5,142 nt of DNA from Silvanigrellales bacterium. GTDB taxonomy: Bacteria; Bdellovibrionota_B; Oligoflexia; Silvanigrellales; Silvanigrellaceae. Under the pieces are notes generated by a model, which was not told where the DNA came from, did no database searches, and saw only the letters and a program-made list of their open reading frames with translations. Below are positions 1-5,142 of this stretch, piece by piece. A program made the translations under genes and the position numbers. The DNA lies in the NCBI GenBank assembly GCA_028285285.1, contig JANQPW010000944.1, forward strand, positions 1 to 5,142, written 5' to 3'. Position 1 is the stretch's first letter. The number at the start of each line of letters is the position of its first letter.

Positions 1-448
1 GAAGCGCCTTGAAAGCCTTCACAACACTGTCGCCCTGACGATCCCAAGCAATGCGCTTTTCAGAGAGAGAAACCACAGCCCCAACCTGGTACTCAGCCAG
101 GTAAATTGTGTCTTCTCGAGTCATACCACGGCCAATGATCACCGTTTCCCGCAGGCGATCTCCGCCATCGATCTGTTCGAGCTCCCGGATGACACCCTCC
201 ACCCCACGGGTGGAAATGGTCTCGCGATTCATCACATCTTCAATGTGAACGGGTGTGGGCTTTCTCCAAATGACAATCACCAAATCTTGGTTCTGGATCT
301 GATTCTCTGGGCATGATATCCGAAGGTTACAGGTAAACCGCAAACGCCACTTCAGACCCCTCTCAGCAACCAGCTGCTTGAGCCAGCCTTTAATTTCTTC
401 GTTTTCGCCGATGACGAGAACTTTGAGTAGCGAACGGCCTGCTGCCAT
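1..448 (-). CDS. Receiver-like (pseudo-receiver) domain protein, N-terminal part; runs off the left edge
   Basis: The frame is open for 149 codons from an ATG at 448 to the window edge, so the C-terminus is missing. The start is supported by a GGAGG eight bases upstream. The protein begins with a hydrophobic strand (LLKVLVIGENEEI, residues 7-19) followed by a helix. A second strand, QDLVIVIW, lies at 54-61, a third, ETVIIGRG, at 101-108, and then a helix and GAVVSLSEKR at 123-132. This order resembles the CheY-type receiver fold, including the typical run after strand 4. If the alignment is right, the acidic pair after strand 1 is reduced to Gly-Glu-Asn (14-16) and the phospho-acceptor Asp after strand 3 is Ile60. 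There is also a longer than usual segment (about 62-100) between strands 3 and 4. It would then be a phosphorylation-independent signalling or scaffold module, with further domains possibly outside the window. The coding call is firm; the domain assignment rests on reading by eye and is moderate. Confidence 0.6.
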   Translation of the reverse strand, partial: MAAGRSLLKVLVIGENEEIKGWLKQLVAERGLKWRLRFTCNLRISCPENQIQNQDLVIVIWRKPTPVHIEDVMNRETISTRGVEGVIRELEQIDGGDRLRETVIIGRGMTREDTIYLAEYQVGAVVSLSEKRIAWDRQGDSVVKAFKAL

Positions 449-456
449 AACACTTT

Positions 457-461
457 CCTCC
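457..461 (-). promoter_or_regulatory. Shine-Dalgarno of the receiver-like gene
   Basis: The minus strand reads GGAGG, eight bases before the ATG at 448. This is close to consensus in sequence and spacing and fixes the start of the leftmost gene. It also makes translation from the plus-strand ATG at 466, only 5 bp away, less likely. Confidence 0.8.
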
Positions 462-537
462 ACTTATGGCCCCCACTCGGGTAGTTTGGTATCGACAACA
501 AGGGCAATTACTTAATGAAGGATGTGAAGCCGCTGAG

Positions 538-1515
538 ATGACAACTCCTTTTGCAAATGTGGTGATCTGTGGCGCAGGAGCGGTGGGAATGGCCTGTTGC
601 GCCGATGCCGTGTCGCAGGCTCGCCGCCTCGGCGACACGCCCCAGCTACTGTTTTTCAACCGCAAACGCCTGTTTCGCAATGCCAAACTCAACAACCGTG
701 AAGGAGATGAGCTCTTCTCCACTGATGTTGGAGCTTTCTCGGAAAGCCAGCTGGAAGAGAAACTCCAGAAACAAGTGCTCAGAAGAAAAGGGGAGCGCAG
801 CTTGATTGTTGTGAGCACACCCCCTCCCCAAACCAATGGTGTTTGTGACCGTCTTCTCAAACTGCTCCGCAACACAAATCATCCTGCAGAAATAGATGTG
901 TGGGTGGTCTCGAATGGCTGCCTCAGCCCCGAAATCTCCGAGGGCTTGGCCAGCCTTTCAAAAAGTCTGGGGGCATCGGGGCCTCAGCTCAACTTCACCC
1001 GCGGGCTTCTTCTCGCAGGCTTCGAATCTTCACACTCTGGGGAAACTCTCGTGGTCACCCACACCTCGGGCCGACAGATCTACTACGGACCTCATTTTCC
1101 AAGTCTCCCTTTTTCGGGAGAAGATCTGTTTCGACTGAAAGAGGTAAACCACATTCGCCAACTCGAACTGCGCAAAGCCTTCGTGAACGCAGCCCTGGGT
1201 TGGGTCATTGGCCCCAGGCAACTTTCCAATGCTCACTTTGCCACTCTGTGCCCTGAATCAAAATGCCTCCTCTTGGCCAAAGACTTTCTTCAAGCGCTTC
1301 CGGAGGCGGGGTCTGCGCAAGAACTCGTTGAGTTTTTGCAGCAAACAATCACAGAAACATCTCACAACGTGAACAGTGTGAGCCTGGCCTGGTCGCGTGG
1401 AAACCCCTCGCTCGCCCTTTACTTTCGCAACCTGCTGGGCTCGGCTCCCAAGGGCTCATCAAAGCAAGCCAACGCTTGGTGGCCTTGGTTTTGTGCGCAC
1501 AAACTGTCAGAATGA
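538..1515 (+). CDS. Ketopantoate reductase-like (ApbA/PanE family) Rossmann protein, probably divergent in function
   Basis: Predicted 325-residue cytoplasmic protein. A dinucleotide-binding strand-loop starts almost at once (VVICGAGAVG, GxGxxG at residues 12-17). The basic run after strand 2 (NRKR, 41-44) suits NADP(H) rather than NAD(H). VVSNG at 123-127 matches the Asn-Gly of ketopantoate reductases (Asn98 in E. coli PanE), and LRKAFVNAALG at 211-221 matches the C-terminal helical domain with its catalytic Lys (here Lys213) and Asn four residues on (Asn217). Other hallmarks seem lost: the Lys of the family's LKAWQ-type segment is in a Pro-rich stretch (STPPPQT, 93-99), and the C-terminal SSMLQD...TEID signature is replaced by SVSLAWSRGNPSLAL (280-294). 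A true panE role is therefore doubtful, and I give no symbol. The frame extends upstream to an ATG at 466, but that would add 24 residues ahead of the Rossmann strand. The ATG at 538 fits the family, though it has only a weak GAAG (526-529) upstream. The rhomboid gene follows after 38 bp, which suggests an operon. Confidence 0.75.
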   Translation: MTTPFANVVICGAGAVGMACCADAVSQARRLGDTPQLLFFNRKRLFRNAKLNNREGDELFSTDVGAFSESQLEEKLQKQVLRRKGERSLIVVSTPPPQTNGVCDRLLKLLRNTNHPAEIDVWVVSNGCLSPEISEGLASLSKSLGASGPQLNFTRGLLLAGFESSHSGETLVVTHTSGRQIYYGPHFPSLPFSGEDLFRLKEVNHIRQLELRKAFVNAALGWVIGPRQLSNAHFATLCPESKCLLLAKDFLQALPEAGSAQELVEFLQQTITETSHNVNSVSLAWSRGNPSLALYFRNLLGSAPKGSSKQANAWWPWFCAHKLSE

Positions 1516-1553
1516 GGGCAAAGAGATGACTCCCAGCTTCTCTTCCCCGGATT

Positions 1554-3017
1554 GTGAGGAACGTATTGGAAGACGTGAACACTTCAGCTCCGCGCATCAA
1601 CCGCAATGGCCAGGCCACAACGATCATAGTCGTTCTGAACATCGCCATCTACATCTTCATGGAAATGCGAGGCGGCCCAACCTACGAGAACCTCATTGCC
1701 TTTGGTGCTAAAGAAAATGGGCTCATTGCCGCTGGACAGTGGTATCGATTGCTCACTCCAATGTTTCTCCACGCCGGTTTGATGCACCTCGGCTTCAATA
1801 TGTATGCCCTGTTTCAGGTCGGCCGAGTTCTTGAGATGGTCATTGGTTCTAAAAATTTTCTGATCATCTATTTTTTTGGAGGTCTCACGGCCAGCCTGTG
1901 CTCTTTTGCTCTCAGCCCTCACCTCAGTGTGGGTGCCTCAGGAAGCCTTTATGCCATCTTACTCGCCTTGTATGTGCTGCAGCGTTACGAAGAAAAAGTG
2001 GCAAAAAGCATGGGGCTAGAGTCTCCAAAAAGCCCCTTAGGAATGCTGATTGTCATCAACGGGCTCATCACCTTTGTGATTCCCAATATTGACTGGGCCG
2101 CCCACCTCGGAGGAGCCATTGCAGGAGCATTGTGCGCCGGTTCTCTGATTGCCACCCACCGTTGGCGTCAGCGCCTCGACAAATGCAAGCGCTTTCTCGA
2201 CCCCTATTCAAGGCTACCTCGGCGACAGATTTGGGAACACCCCCGGTTTTACATGGCCCTGATGCTGGTTCTCAATCTGGGGTTCAGCATGAAGTACTTC
2301 GCCATCGGTCAGTTTGAAAGGGCCTATGGTCTTGGCATGCTTGAAGCGTCTCAAATAAAAGAGGAAGCCCGATCGGTCGACCAGCTGAACACATTTGGCA
2401 AACTCCTCACCTCATCGAAATCAGACGCCCACGCAACCAAATTGATGCGAGCAGGTCTGATTGCCCACCACCGCGGCAACTTTCTGGCAGCTTTTTTGGC
2501 CTACCACTCGGCCCACATTCTTTCTGAAAACCTTCCTGACGTTTTGTCGCTCTCGGAGAAAATTGCGCTGAACCAGCTCATTTCTGCAACTTTTCAGAGG
2601 GAATCTCCCCAGCCCGAATGGCTCCTCACACTGGGCATGGAGGGGATTGACTTGGCGGCTTTGAAAGAAGCCGAAGATATCTGTGCCCAAGCGGCAGAGC
2701 TCGTGCGCTCCATCAACGTGTTTCGATTGTCGGCGAAGCTCTTCGAGTGTGCTTTTTTGCTCGACACCTCAAACCAAAGCCATGCCATTCAGGCTTTTTC
2801 GAGCCTGAAAAAATCTGGAGACGAACGATCTCAGGCCGCCGAGCTCGCTCGATTTGCAACAGTCGCACAATCTCTGGAGCACACAGAAGCATCGGTGGGC
2901 GATCTCAACCCGGCAGACTACTGGAAGTGGGTCAGTCAACCCAAAAACGACTCTCCGGCGAGGGAGCCAGGGCAAGCCCCCCCAAACTCCCGCAACGACG
3001 TGTTGCCACCCATCTGA
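1554..3017 (+). CDS. Rhomboid family intramembrane serine protease with long C-terminal helical extension
   Basis: 487 residues if translated from the GTG at 1554. The membrane core is typical of rhomboids: TM1 about 21-37, the W-x-R of loop 1 (Trp63, Arg65), FLHAGLMHLGFN at 71-82 giving the HxxxN of TM2 (His78, Asn82), TM3 about 98-120, GASG at 127-130 with nucleophile Ser129 at the start of TM4, TM5 about 161-178, and WAAHLGG at 181-187 with catalytic His184 in TM6. All catalytic and oxyanion residues are present, so it should cleave membrane-protein substrates, which cannot be named. A basic stretch (201-225) follows TM6, then a further hydrophobic helix at 231-251, making a 6+1 arrangement. 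Residues 252-487 are soluble, Ala/Leu-rich and predicted helical; parts look like degenerate TPR repeats (293-322, 369-420), and the last 25 residues are polar and Pro-rich. E. coli GlpG, for comparison, has about 276 residues. The gene follows the reductase-like gene by 38 bp and ends 2 bp from the pckA stop. An in-frame stop at 1527-1529 limits the start; a TTG at 1566 is an alternative. Confidence 0.93.
   Translation: MRNVLEDVNTSAPRINRNGQATTIIVVLNIAIYIFMEMRGGPTYENLIAFGAKENGLIAAGQWYRLLTPMFLHAGLMHLGFNMYALFQVGRVLEMVIGSKNFLIIYFFGGLTASLCSFALSPHLSVGASGSLYAILLALYVLQRYEEKVAKSMGLESPKSPLGMLIVINGLITFVIPNIDWAAHLGGAIAGALCAGSLIATHRWRQRLDKCKRFLDPYSRLPRRQIWEHPRFYMALMLVLNLGFSMKYFAIGQFERAYGLGMLEASQIKEEARSVDQLNTFGKLLTSSKSDAHATKLMRAGLIAHHRGNFLAAFLAYHSAHILSENLPDVLSLSEKIALNQLISATFQRESPQPEWLLTLGMEGIDLAALKEAEDICAQAAELVRSINVFRLSAKLFECAFLLDTSNQSHAIQAFSSLKKSGDERSQAAELARFATVAQSLEHTEASVGDLNPADYWKWVSQPKNDSPAREPGQAPPNSRNDVLPPI
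1556..1560 (+). promoter_or_regulatory. Possible Shine-Dalgarno favouring a TTG start for the rhomboid gene
   Basis: GAGGA lies five bases before an in-frame TTG at 1566-1568. The GTG at 1554 has no purine-rich site upstream, since it is preceded by a pyrimidine-rich run. Initiation at the TTG would shorten the protein by four residues, to a sequence beginning MEDVNTSAPR. Neither choice touches the membrane core. Confidence 0.4.
2788..2809. repeat. Perfect 8-bp inverted repeat inside the rhomboid coding sequence
   Basis: TTCAGGCT (2788-2795) is followed by the six-base loop TTTTCG and then by its exact complement AGCCTGAA (2802-2809). On the plus strand the arm runs on into AAAA (2810-2813); on the minus strand no T-run follows the stem. 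It therefore lacks the layout of an intrinsic terminator in either direction. It lies about 210 bases beyond the pckA stop on the pckA strand, so a read-through pckA transcript could fold here. It may be only a by-product of coding for Gln-Ala-Phe-Ser-Ser-Leu. Confidence 0.4.
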
Positions 3018-3019
3018 TA

Positions 3020-4561
3020 TCACATTCGGGGGCCGAAGCTACGGGCATTTGCCGCTGCCACGCCGTCGTATTTCGTGAAGTTTTCAACAAAGAGGCCAGC
3101 GAGCTTTTGCGCCTGTTCGTCATAAGCTGAGGGTTCTGACCAGCCGGAACGCTGATCCATTCCCGACTCTGGAACCACAGAACTGAGGCCCGGAATGACC
3201 TGCGGAACCTCAAAACCAAAGAGAGGATCTGTGCTCGTTTTCACGTCTGCCAGGGAACCACTCACAGCGGCACTCACGATGGCGCGGGAGATCTCAATGG
3301 GCATGCGCTCCCCACGACCATAGGGGCCTTTCCACCAGCCGGTGTTCACCAGATAGCAGGCTGAACCAGAACGCTTCATACGTTGCGCCAAAAGCTCAGC
3401 GTAAACCGTTGGCTTCATGGTCATGAAAGGTTGGCCAAAACAAGCGGAAAACGTCGTTGTGGGTTCAGTGATGCCTGCCTCTGTTCCGGCAACTTTGGCT
3501 GTGTAACCACTGAGGAAGTAGTACATCGCTTGCTCAGGGCTCAATCGGGCAACGGGAGGAAGAACACCAAAAGCATCACAAGCCAACATAATGACGGCCT
3601 GTGGAGCCTCGGCCCGACCTGTTTCCACAAAGTGGGGAATGCGATCAAGTGAATATGCGGCCCGTGTGTTTTCGGTGATCGCGTCCGAGTCAAAGTCAAC
3701 GGTACGCTGCCTCTTGTCATAGACCGCGTTCTCAATGATGGTTCCGTAGGAATGGCATGCGTTCCAAATCTGCGGTTCGGCAGTTGGAGACAGGCGAATG
3801 GCCTTGGCGTAGCACCCTCCCTCGAAGTTGAAGAGTCCCGCATCTGACCAACCATGCTCGTCGTCTCCCACAAGACGGCGCTCGGGGTCGGAGGAAAGCG
3901 TGGTTTTTCCAGTTCCTGAAAGGCCAAAAAACACCGCGGAGTCTCCATTGGCACCCACGTTAGCTGCTGCGTGCATGGTCATCACACCTAGCTGGGGCAA
4001 CAAGGTGTTCATCACCGTAAAAACCGACTTCTTGATTTCTCCAGAGTACTGAGTTCCCCCAATCACAACTTCTCGGCTCTGAAAGTTGATGGCAACGAAA
4101 GTCCGAGAGCGGGTTCCGTCGGTTTCCGGATTGGCCTCCGCCAGGGGAGCGCACATCACCGTGAAAGGCTGTAGTCTTCCAGAGGAAGAGATGGCAGGAC
4201 GAAACATGGTGCAGGCAAAAAGGCTTTGATAGGCCAAAGAAGTTTTGACCACGAGCGGCATCGAGAATTCGGAGTCAGCACCCACTGAGAGCTCCTGAAC
4301 GTAACACGAGTCCTTTTCAAGCTGTTCTTTAACCTTGGTGCGGAGGCGCTGAAAGGAGTCTTCACTCATTTCTTGGTTAACGGGTCCCCAATCAACGATC
4401 TCTTCTGAAGCAGCATTGCGCACGATGTATTTGTCTTTTGCTGCTCGACCTGTGAGAGAACCCGTGTTCACCAAGAGCGCACCATCTGCAGAAAGCTCGC
4501 CCTCTTGATTGCGCACAAATTCTTCAATAAGTTGAGATCGCGTGAGATTCGTCTTAACCAT
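3020..4561 (-). CDS. pckA: Phosphoenolpyruvate carboxykinase (ATP)
   Basis: 513 residues, cytoplasmic; catalyses oxaloacetate + ATP to phosphoenolpyruvate + CO2 + ADP, the first committed step of gluconeogenesis from C4 acids. The match to the ATP-dependent family is continuous. TGRAAKDKYIV (37-47) carries the substrate-binding Arg39, equivalent to E. coli Arg65. QYSGEIKKS (171-179) gives Tyr172 and the metal ligand Lys178, and His197 in MTMHAAANVG is the second metal ligand. The P-loop is GLSGTGKTT (213-221) with Lys219, and the kinase-2 motif GDDEHGW (232-238) has Asp233/Asp234. ENTR (297-300) supplies Arg300, equivalent to E. coli Arg333. TEPTTTFSACFGQPF and NTGWWKGPYGRG follow, the latter of the longer GPYG type seen in Thermus-like enzymes. 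It lacks about 26 N-terminal residues relative to E. coli (540 residues), within the family's range. The family signature shows conservative changes (LVGDDEH for LIGDDEH, Gly-Leu for Gly-Val/Ile). The ATG at 4561 is chosen over an upstream in-frame TTG (4609), because it has a GAGGGG upstream and begins like its homologues. All catalytic residues seen are intact. Confidence 0.97.
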   Translation of the reverse strand: MVKTNLTRSQLIEEFVRNQEGELSADGALLVNTGSLTGRAAKDKYIVRNAASEEIVDWGPVNQEMSEDSFQRLRTKVKEQLEKDSCYVQELSVGADSEFSMPLVVKTSLAYQSLFACTMFRPAISSSGRLQPFTVMCAPLAEANPETDGTRSRTFVAINFQSREVVIGGTQYSGEIKKSVFTVMNTLLPQLGVMTMHAAANVGANGDSAVFFGLSGTGKTTLSSDPERRLVGDDEHGWSDAGLFNFEGGCYAKAIRLSPTAEPQIWNACHSYGTIIENAVYDKRQRTVDFDSDAITENTRAAYSLDRIPHFVETGRAEAPQAVIMLACDAFGVLPPVARLSPEQAMYYFLSGYTAKVAGTEAGITEPTTTFSACFGQPFMTMKPTVYAELLAQRMKRSGSACYLVNTGWWKGPYGRGERMPIEISRAIVSAAVSGSLADVKTSTDPLFGFEVPQVIPGLSSVVPESGMDQRSGWSEPSAYDEQAQKLAGLFVENFTKYDGVAAANARSFGPRM

Positions 4562-4571
4562 ATGTGGTGTT

Positions 4572-4577
4572 CCCCTC
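4572..4577 (-). promoter_or_regulatory. Shine-Dalgarno of pckA
   Basis: The minus strand reads GAGGGG, about ten bases upstream of the ATG at 4561. It decides for this start over the in-frame TTG at 4609, which would add 16 residues with no family counterpart. Confidence 0.65.
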
Positions 4578-4584
4578 TTCCTAA

Positions 4585-4599
4585 GCGCATGATCTGCGC
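4585..4599. repeat. Inverted repeat GCGCA-N5-TGCGC in the pckA leader
   Basis: Perfect 5-bp arms (4585-4589 and 4595-4599) around the five-base spacer TGATC. If pckA is transcribed from the TATAAT at 4633-4638, this lies in its untranslated leader, 8 bases upstream of the Shine-Dalgarno. It could be a small G+C-rich hairpin in the mRNA or a protein-binding site. Arms of this length can arise by chance. Confidence 0.35.
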
Positions 4600-4626
4600 A
4601 GTAACGCAATTGAATCGATCCATTTG

Positions 4627-4641
4627 TTGTAAATTATACAA
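4627..4641. promoter_or_regulatory. Inverted repeat TTGTA-N5-TACAA over the pckA -10, candidate operator
   Basis: Perfect 5-bp arms (4627-4631 and 4637-4641) flank the spacer AATTA. The element covers the TATAAT hexamer read on the pckA strand, so a bound dimeric regulator could block RNA polymerase there. It is the most AT-rich spot of the divergent region between pckA and the lipoprotein gene. No regulator family is assigned. Confidence 0.35.
4633..4638 (-). promoter_or_regulatory. Candidate -10 element of the pckA promoter
   Basis: The minus strand reads a perfect TATAAT. Initiation about seven bases downstream, near 4625, would give a leader of roughly 64 bases before the pckA ATG. No good TTGACA-like -35 lies 16-18 bases upstream; the nearest TTGCAT is only ten bases away. 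The promoter may therefore depend on an activator, or the hexamer may be fortuitous. Confidence 0.45.
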
Positions 4642-4777
4642 TTAAGTGATGCAAGGCTCTGCGGCTCCAGGTTGGCTGAAAACTCCATTGACCGAACGCG
4701 CAGCAGCACGCTTCAGCTTGCCACTTTTTCTGTGCTGTGGTGCCCCTCTATGGTAAGCTCGGGAAAGAATATGTCGT
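4642..4777. other. Remainder of the pckA/lipoprotein divergent intergenic region; no further element assigned
   Basis: About 135 bases between the AT-rich patch and the Shine-Dalgarno of the lipoprotein gene. It should contain that gene's promoter. A TTGACC (4688-4693) resembles a -35 box but has no acceptable -10 at the right distance, and a TATGGT (4749-4754) has no good -35. I see no hairpin with a T-run, tRNA or small gene. Confidence 0.5.
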
Positions 4778-4781
4778 GGAG
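4778..4781 (+). promoter_or_regulatory. Shine-Dalgarno of the lipoprotein gene
   Basis: GGAG lies five bases before the GTG at 4787. Together with an in-frame stop (TAA at 4754-4756), this makes that GTG the best start. Confidence 0.6.
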
Positions 4782-4786
4782 TCTGT

Positions 4787-5142
4787 GTGAAAGTTCAGGT
4801 GAACAAGGGCCAACAAACCCGCTCTTGGTTTGGAAGGGGAGTGATCCTCACAACCCTCTTTAGCGTCATGTTGTTGGGCTGCGGCCGGCTGCTTGATCCT
4901 GCATTTATGGGTGACCCCGATCCACAGGTGCCCACAATGGCCAACTTTTCAAGCTGGCAAAAGCGCTGGCAACCCGGCAGCTGGATTGCCGCAGTGGCTG
5001 ATACCCAGTGGCGTGAAGACCTTGCAACGCGCAAGTCTCATTTCCACACCCTGGCTCTGTCGGCTCTTGTTGACTCCCTCACTTCAGAGCTCGTGGGCAA
5101 GGATCTGAAGCAGCGGCTGCAGTTGGAGCTGGCACCTCAACT
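4787..5142 (+). CDS. Predicted lipoprotein of unknown function, N-terminal part; runs off the right edge
   Basis: The frame is open from a GTG at 4787 for 118 codons to the window end. The start has GGAG upstream and no in-frame alternative before a stop at 4754. The N-terminus is a lipoprotein signal peptide: basic n-region (MKVQVNKGQQTRSWFGRG), hydrophobic core about 19-30, and the lipobox Leu-Leu-Gly-Cys at 29-32. Lgt would lipidate Cys32 and LspA would cleave before it. Residue +2 is Gly, so in a Gram-negative cell an outer-membrane destination is plausible. The visible mature part starts with a Pro/Asp-rich linker (about 37-50), then a Trp-rich stretch (Trp57, 61, 66, 75) and an amphipathic, probably helical region (about 76-115). 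I do not recognise the family, and the main domain may lie beyond the window. It is divergent from pckA and shares the intergenic region, but nothing else links it to gluconeogenesis. Confidence 0.75.
   Translation, partial: MKVQVNKGQQTRSWFGRGVILTTLFSVMLLGCGRLLDPAFMGDPDPQVPTMANFSSWQKRWQPGSWIAAVADTQWREDLATRKSHFHTLALSALVDSLTSELVGKDLKQRLQLELAPQ

Noticed and set aside
486..514. TTGGTA - 17 bp - TACTTA as a promoter for the reductase-like gene
   Set aside because: Spacing is ideal, but the -10 matches only two of six consensus bases. A promoter must exist nearby, but this one is not supported.
466..537. Upstream ATG at 466 as the start of the reductase-like gene
   Set aside because: It adds 24 residues ahead of a Rossmann strand that normally starts near the N-terminus, has no Shine-Dalgarno, and lies 5 bp from the ribosome-binding site of the divergent gene, leaving no room for promoters.
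390..875. 161-codon minus-strand open frame across the divergent region and the reductase-like gene
   Set aside because: It overlaps two better supported genes. Its product is rich in Ser/Arg and low in complexity, as expected for an antisense shadow frame.
2788..2813. Inverted repeat plus A-run inside the rhomboid gene as an intrinsic terminator for pckA
   Set aside because: On the pckA strand the T-run comes before the stem and not after it, so the order is wrong for an intrinsic terminator.
3025..3037. TTCGG-GGG-CCGAA hairpin at the pckA 3' end as a terminator
   Set aside because: Only five base pairs with a three-base loop, within the last pckA codons, and no T-run follows on either strand.
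4688..4716. TTGACC as a -35 box for the lipoprotein gene
   Set aside because: The bases 16-18 positions downstream (around CTTCAG) bear no resemblance to a -10 element.
4672..4863. 63-codon open frame starting with TTG upstream of the lipoprotein gene
   Set aside because: It overlaps the lipoprotein start in another frame, has no ribosome-binding site, and its product shows no recognisable features.

Overview
The window carries five protein-coding genes and no RNA gene, insertion sequence, CRISPR array or phage gene that I can see. Two genes are cut by the window edges. Three products are identified from sequence motifs: an ATP-dependent phosphoenolpyruvate carboxykinase (pckA), a rhomboid intramembrane serine protease with a long C-terminal extension, and a relative of ketopantoate reductase. 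The other two are a receiver-like protein and an unrecognised lipoprotein. Base composition is roughly balanced, a little above 50% G+C. GTG starts, Shine-Dalgarno sequences and a lipobox indicate a bacterium, probably Gram-negative. Receiver-like and rhomboid-plus-helical-repeat proteins next to pckA would fit a delta-proteobacterial or Bdellovibrionota-type chromosome, but that placement is a guess.

Layout. Positions 1-448 (minus strand) hold the N-terminal 149 codons of a receiver-like protein with a strong Shine-Dalgarno. It is divergent from the ketopantoate-reductase-like gene (538-1515, plus), across an 89-bp gap. The rhomboid gene follows 38 bp later (1554-3017, plus), so these two are probably co-transcribed. 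The rhomboid gene converges on pckA (3020-4561, minus) with only 2 bp between the stop codons. Upstream of pckA is a 225-bp divergent intergenic region with an AT-rich patch, a perfect TATAAT on the pckA strand and two short inverted repeats. On its far side a lipoprotein gene begins (4787 to the right edge, plus).

Functional picture. PckA interconverts oxaloacetate and phosphoenolpyruvate and is the gateway to gluconeogenesis; it looks catalytically complete. The other genes do not form a pathway with it that I can recognise. The reductase-like protein keeps the nucleotide-binding half of the family but seems to have lost the substrate-binding and catalytic residues of true ketopantoate reductases. 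The receiver-like protein seems to lack the phospho-acceptor aspartate. The rhomboid keeps its catalytic Ser-His pair and carries about 236 extra residues after a probable seventh membrane helix, which would place that helical tail in the periplasm. These three divergent proteins are the most interesting part of the window. I see no clear evidence of a new defence, mobile or biosynthetic system.
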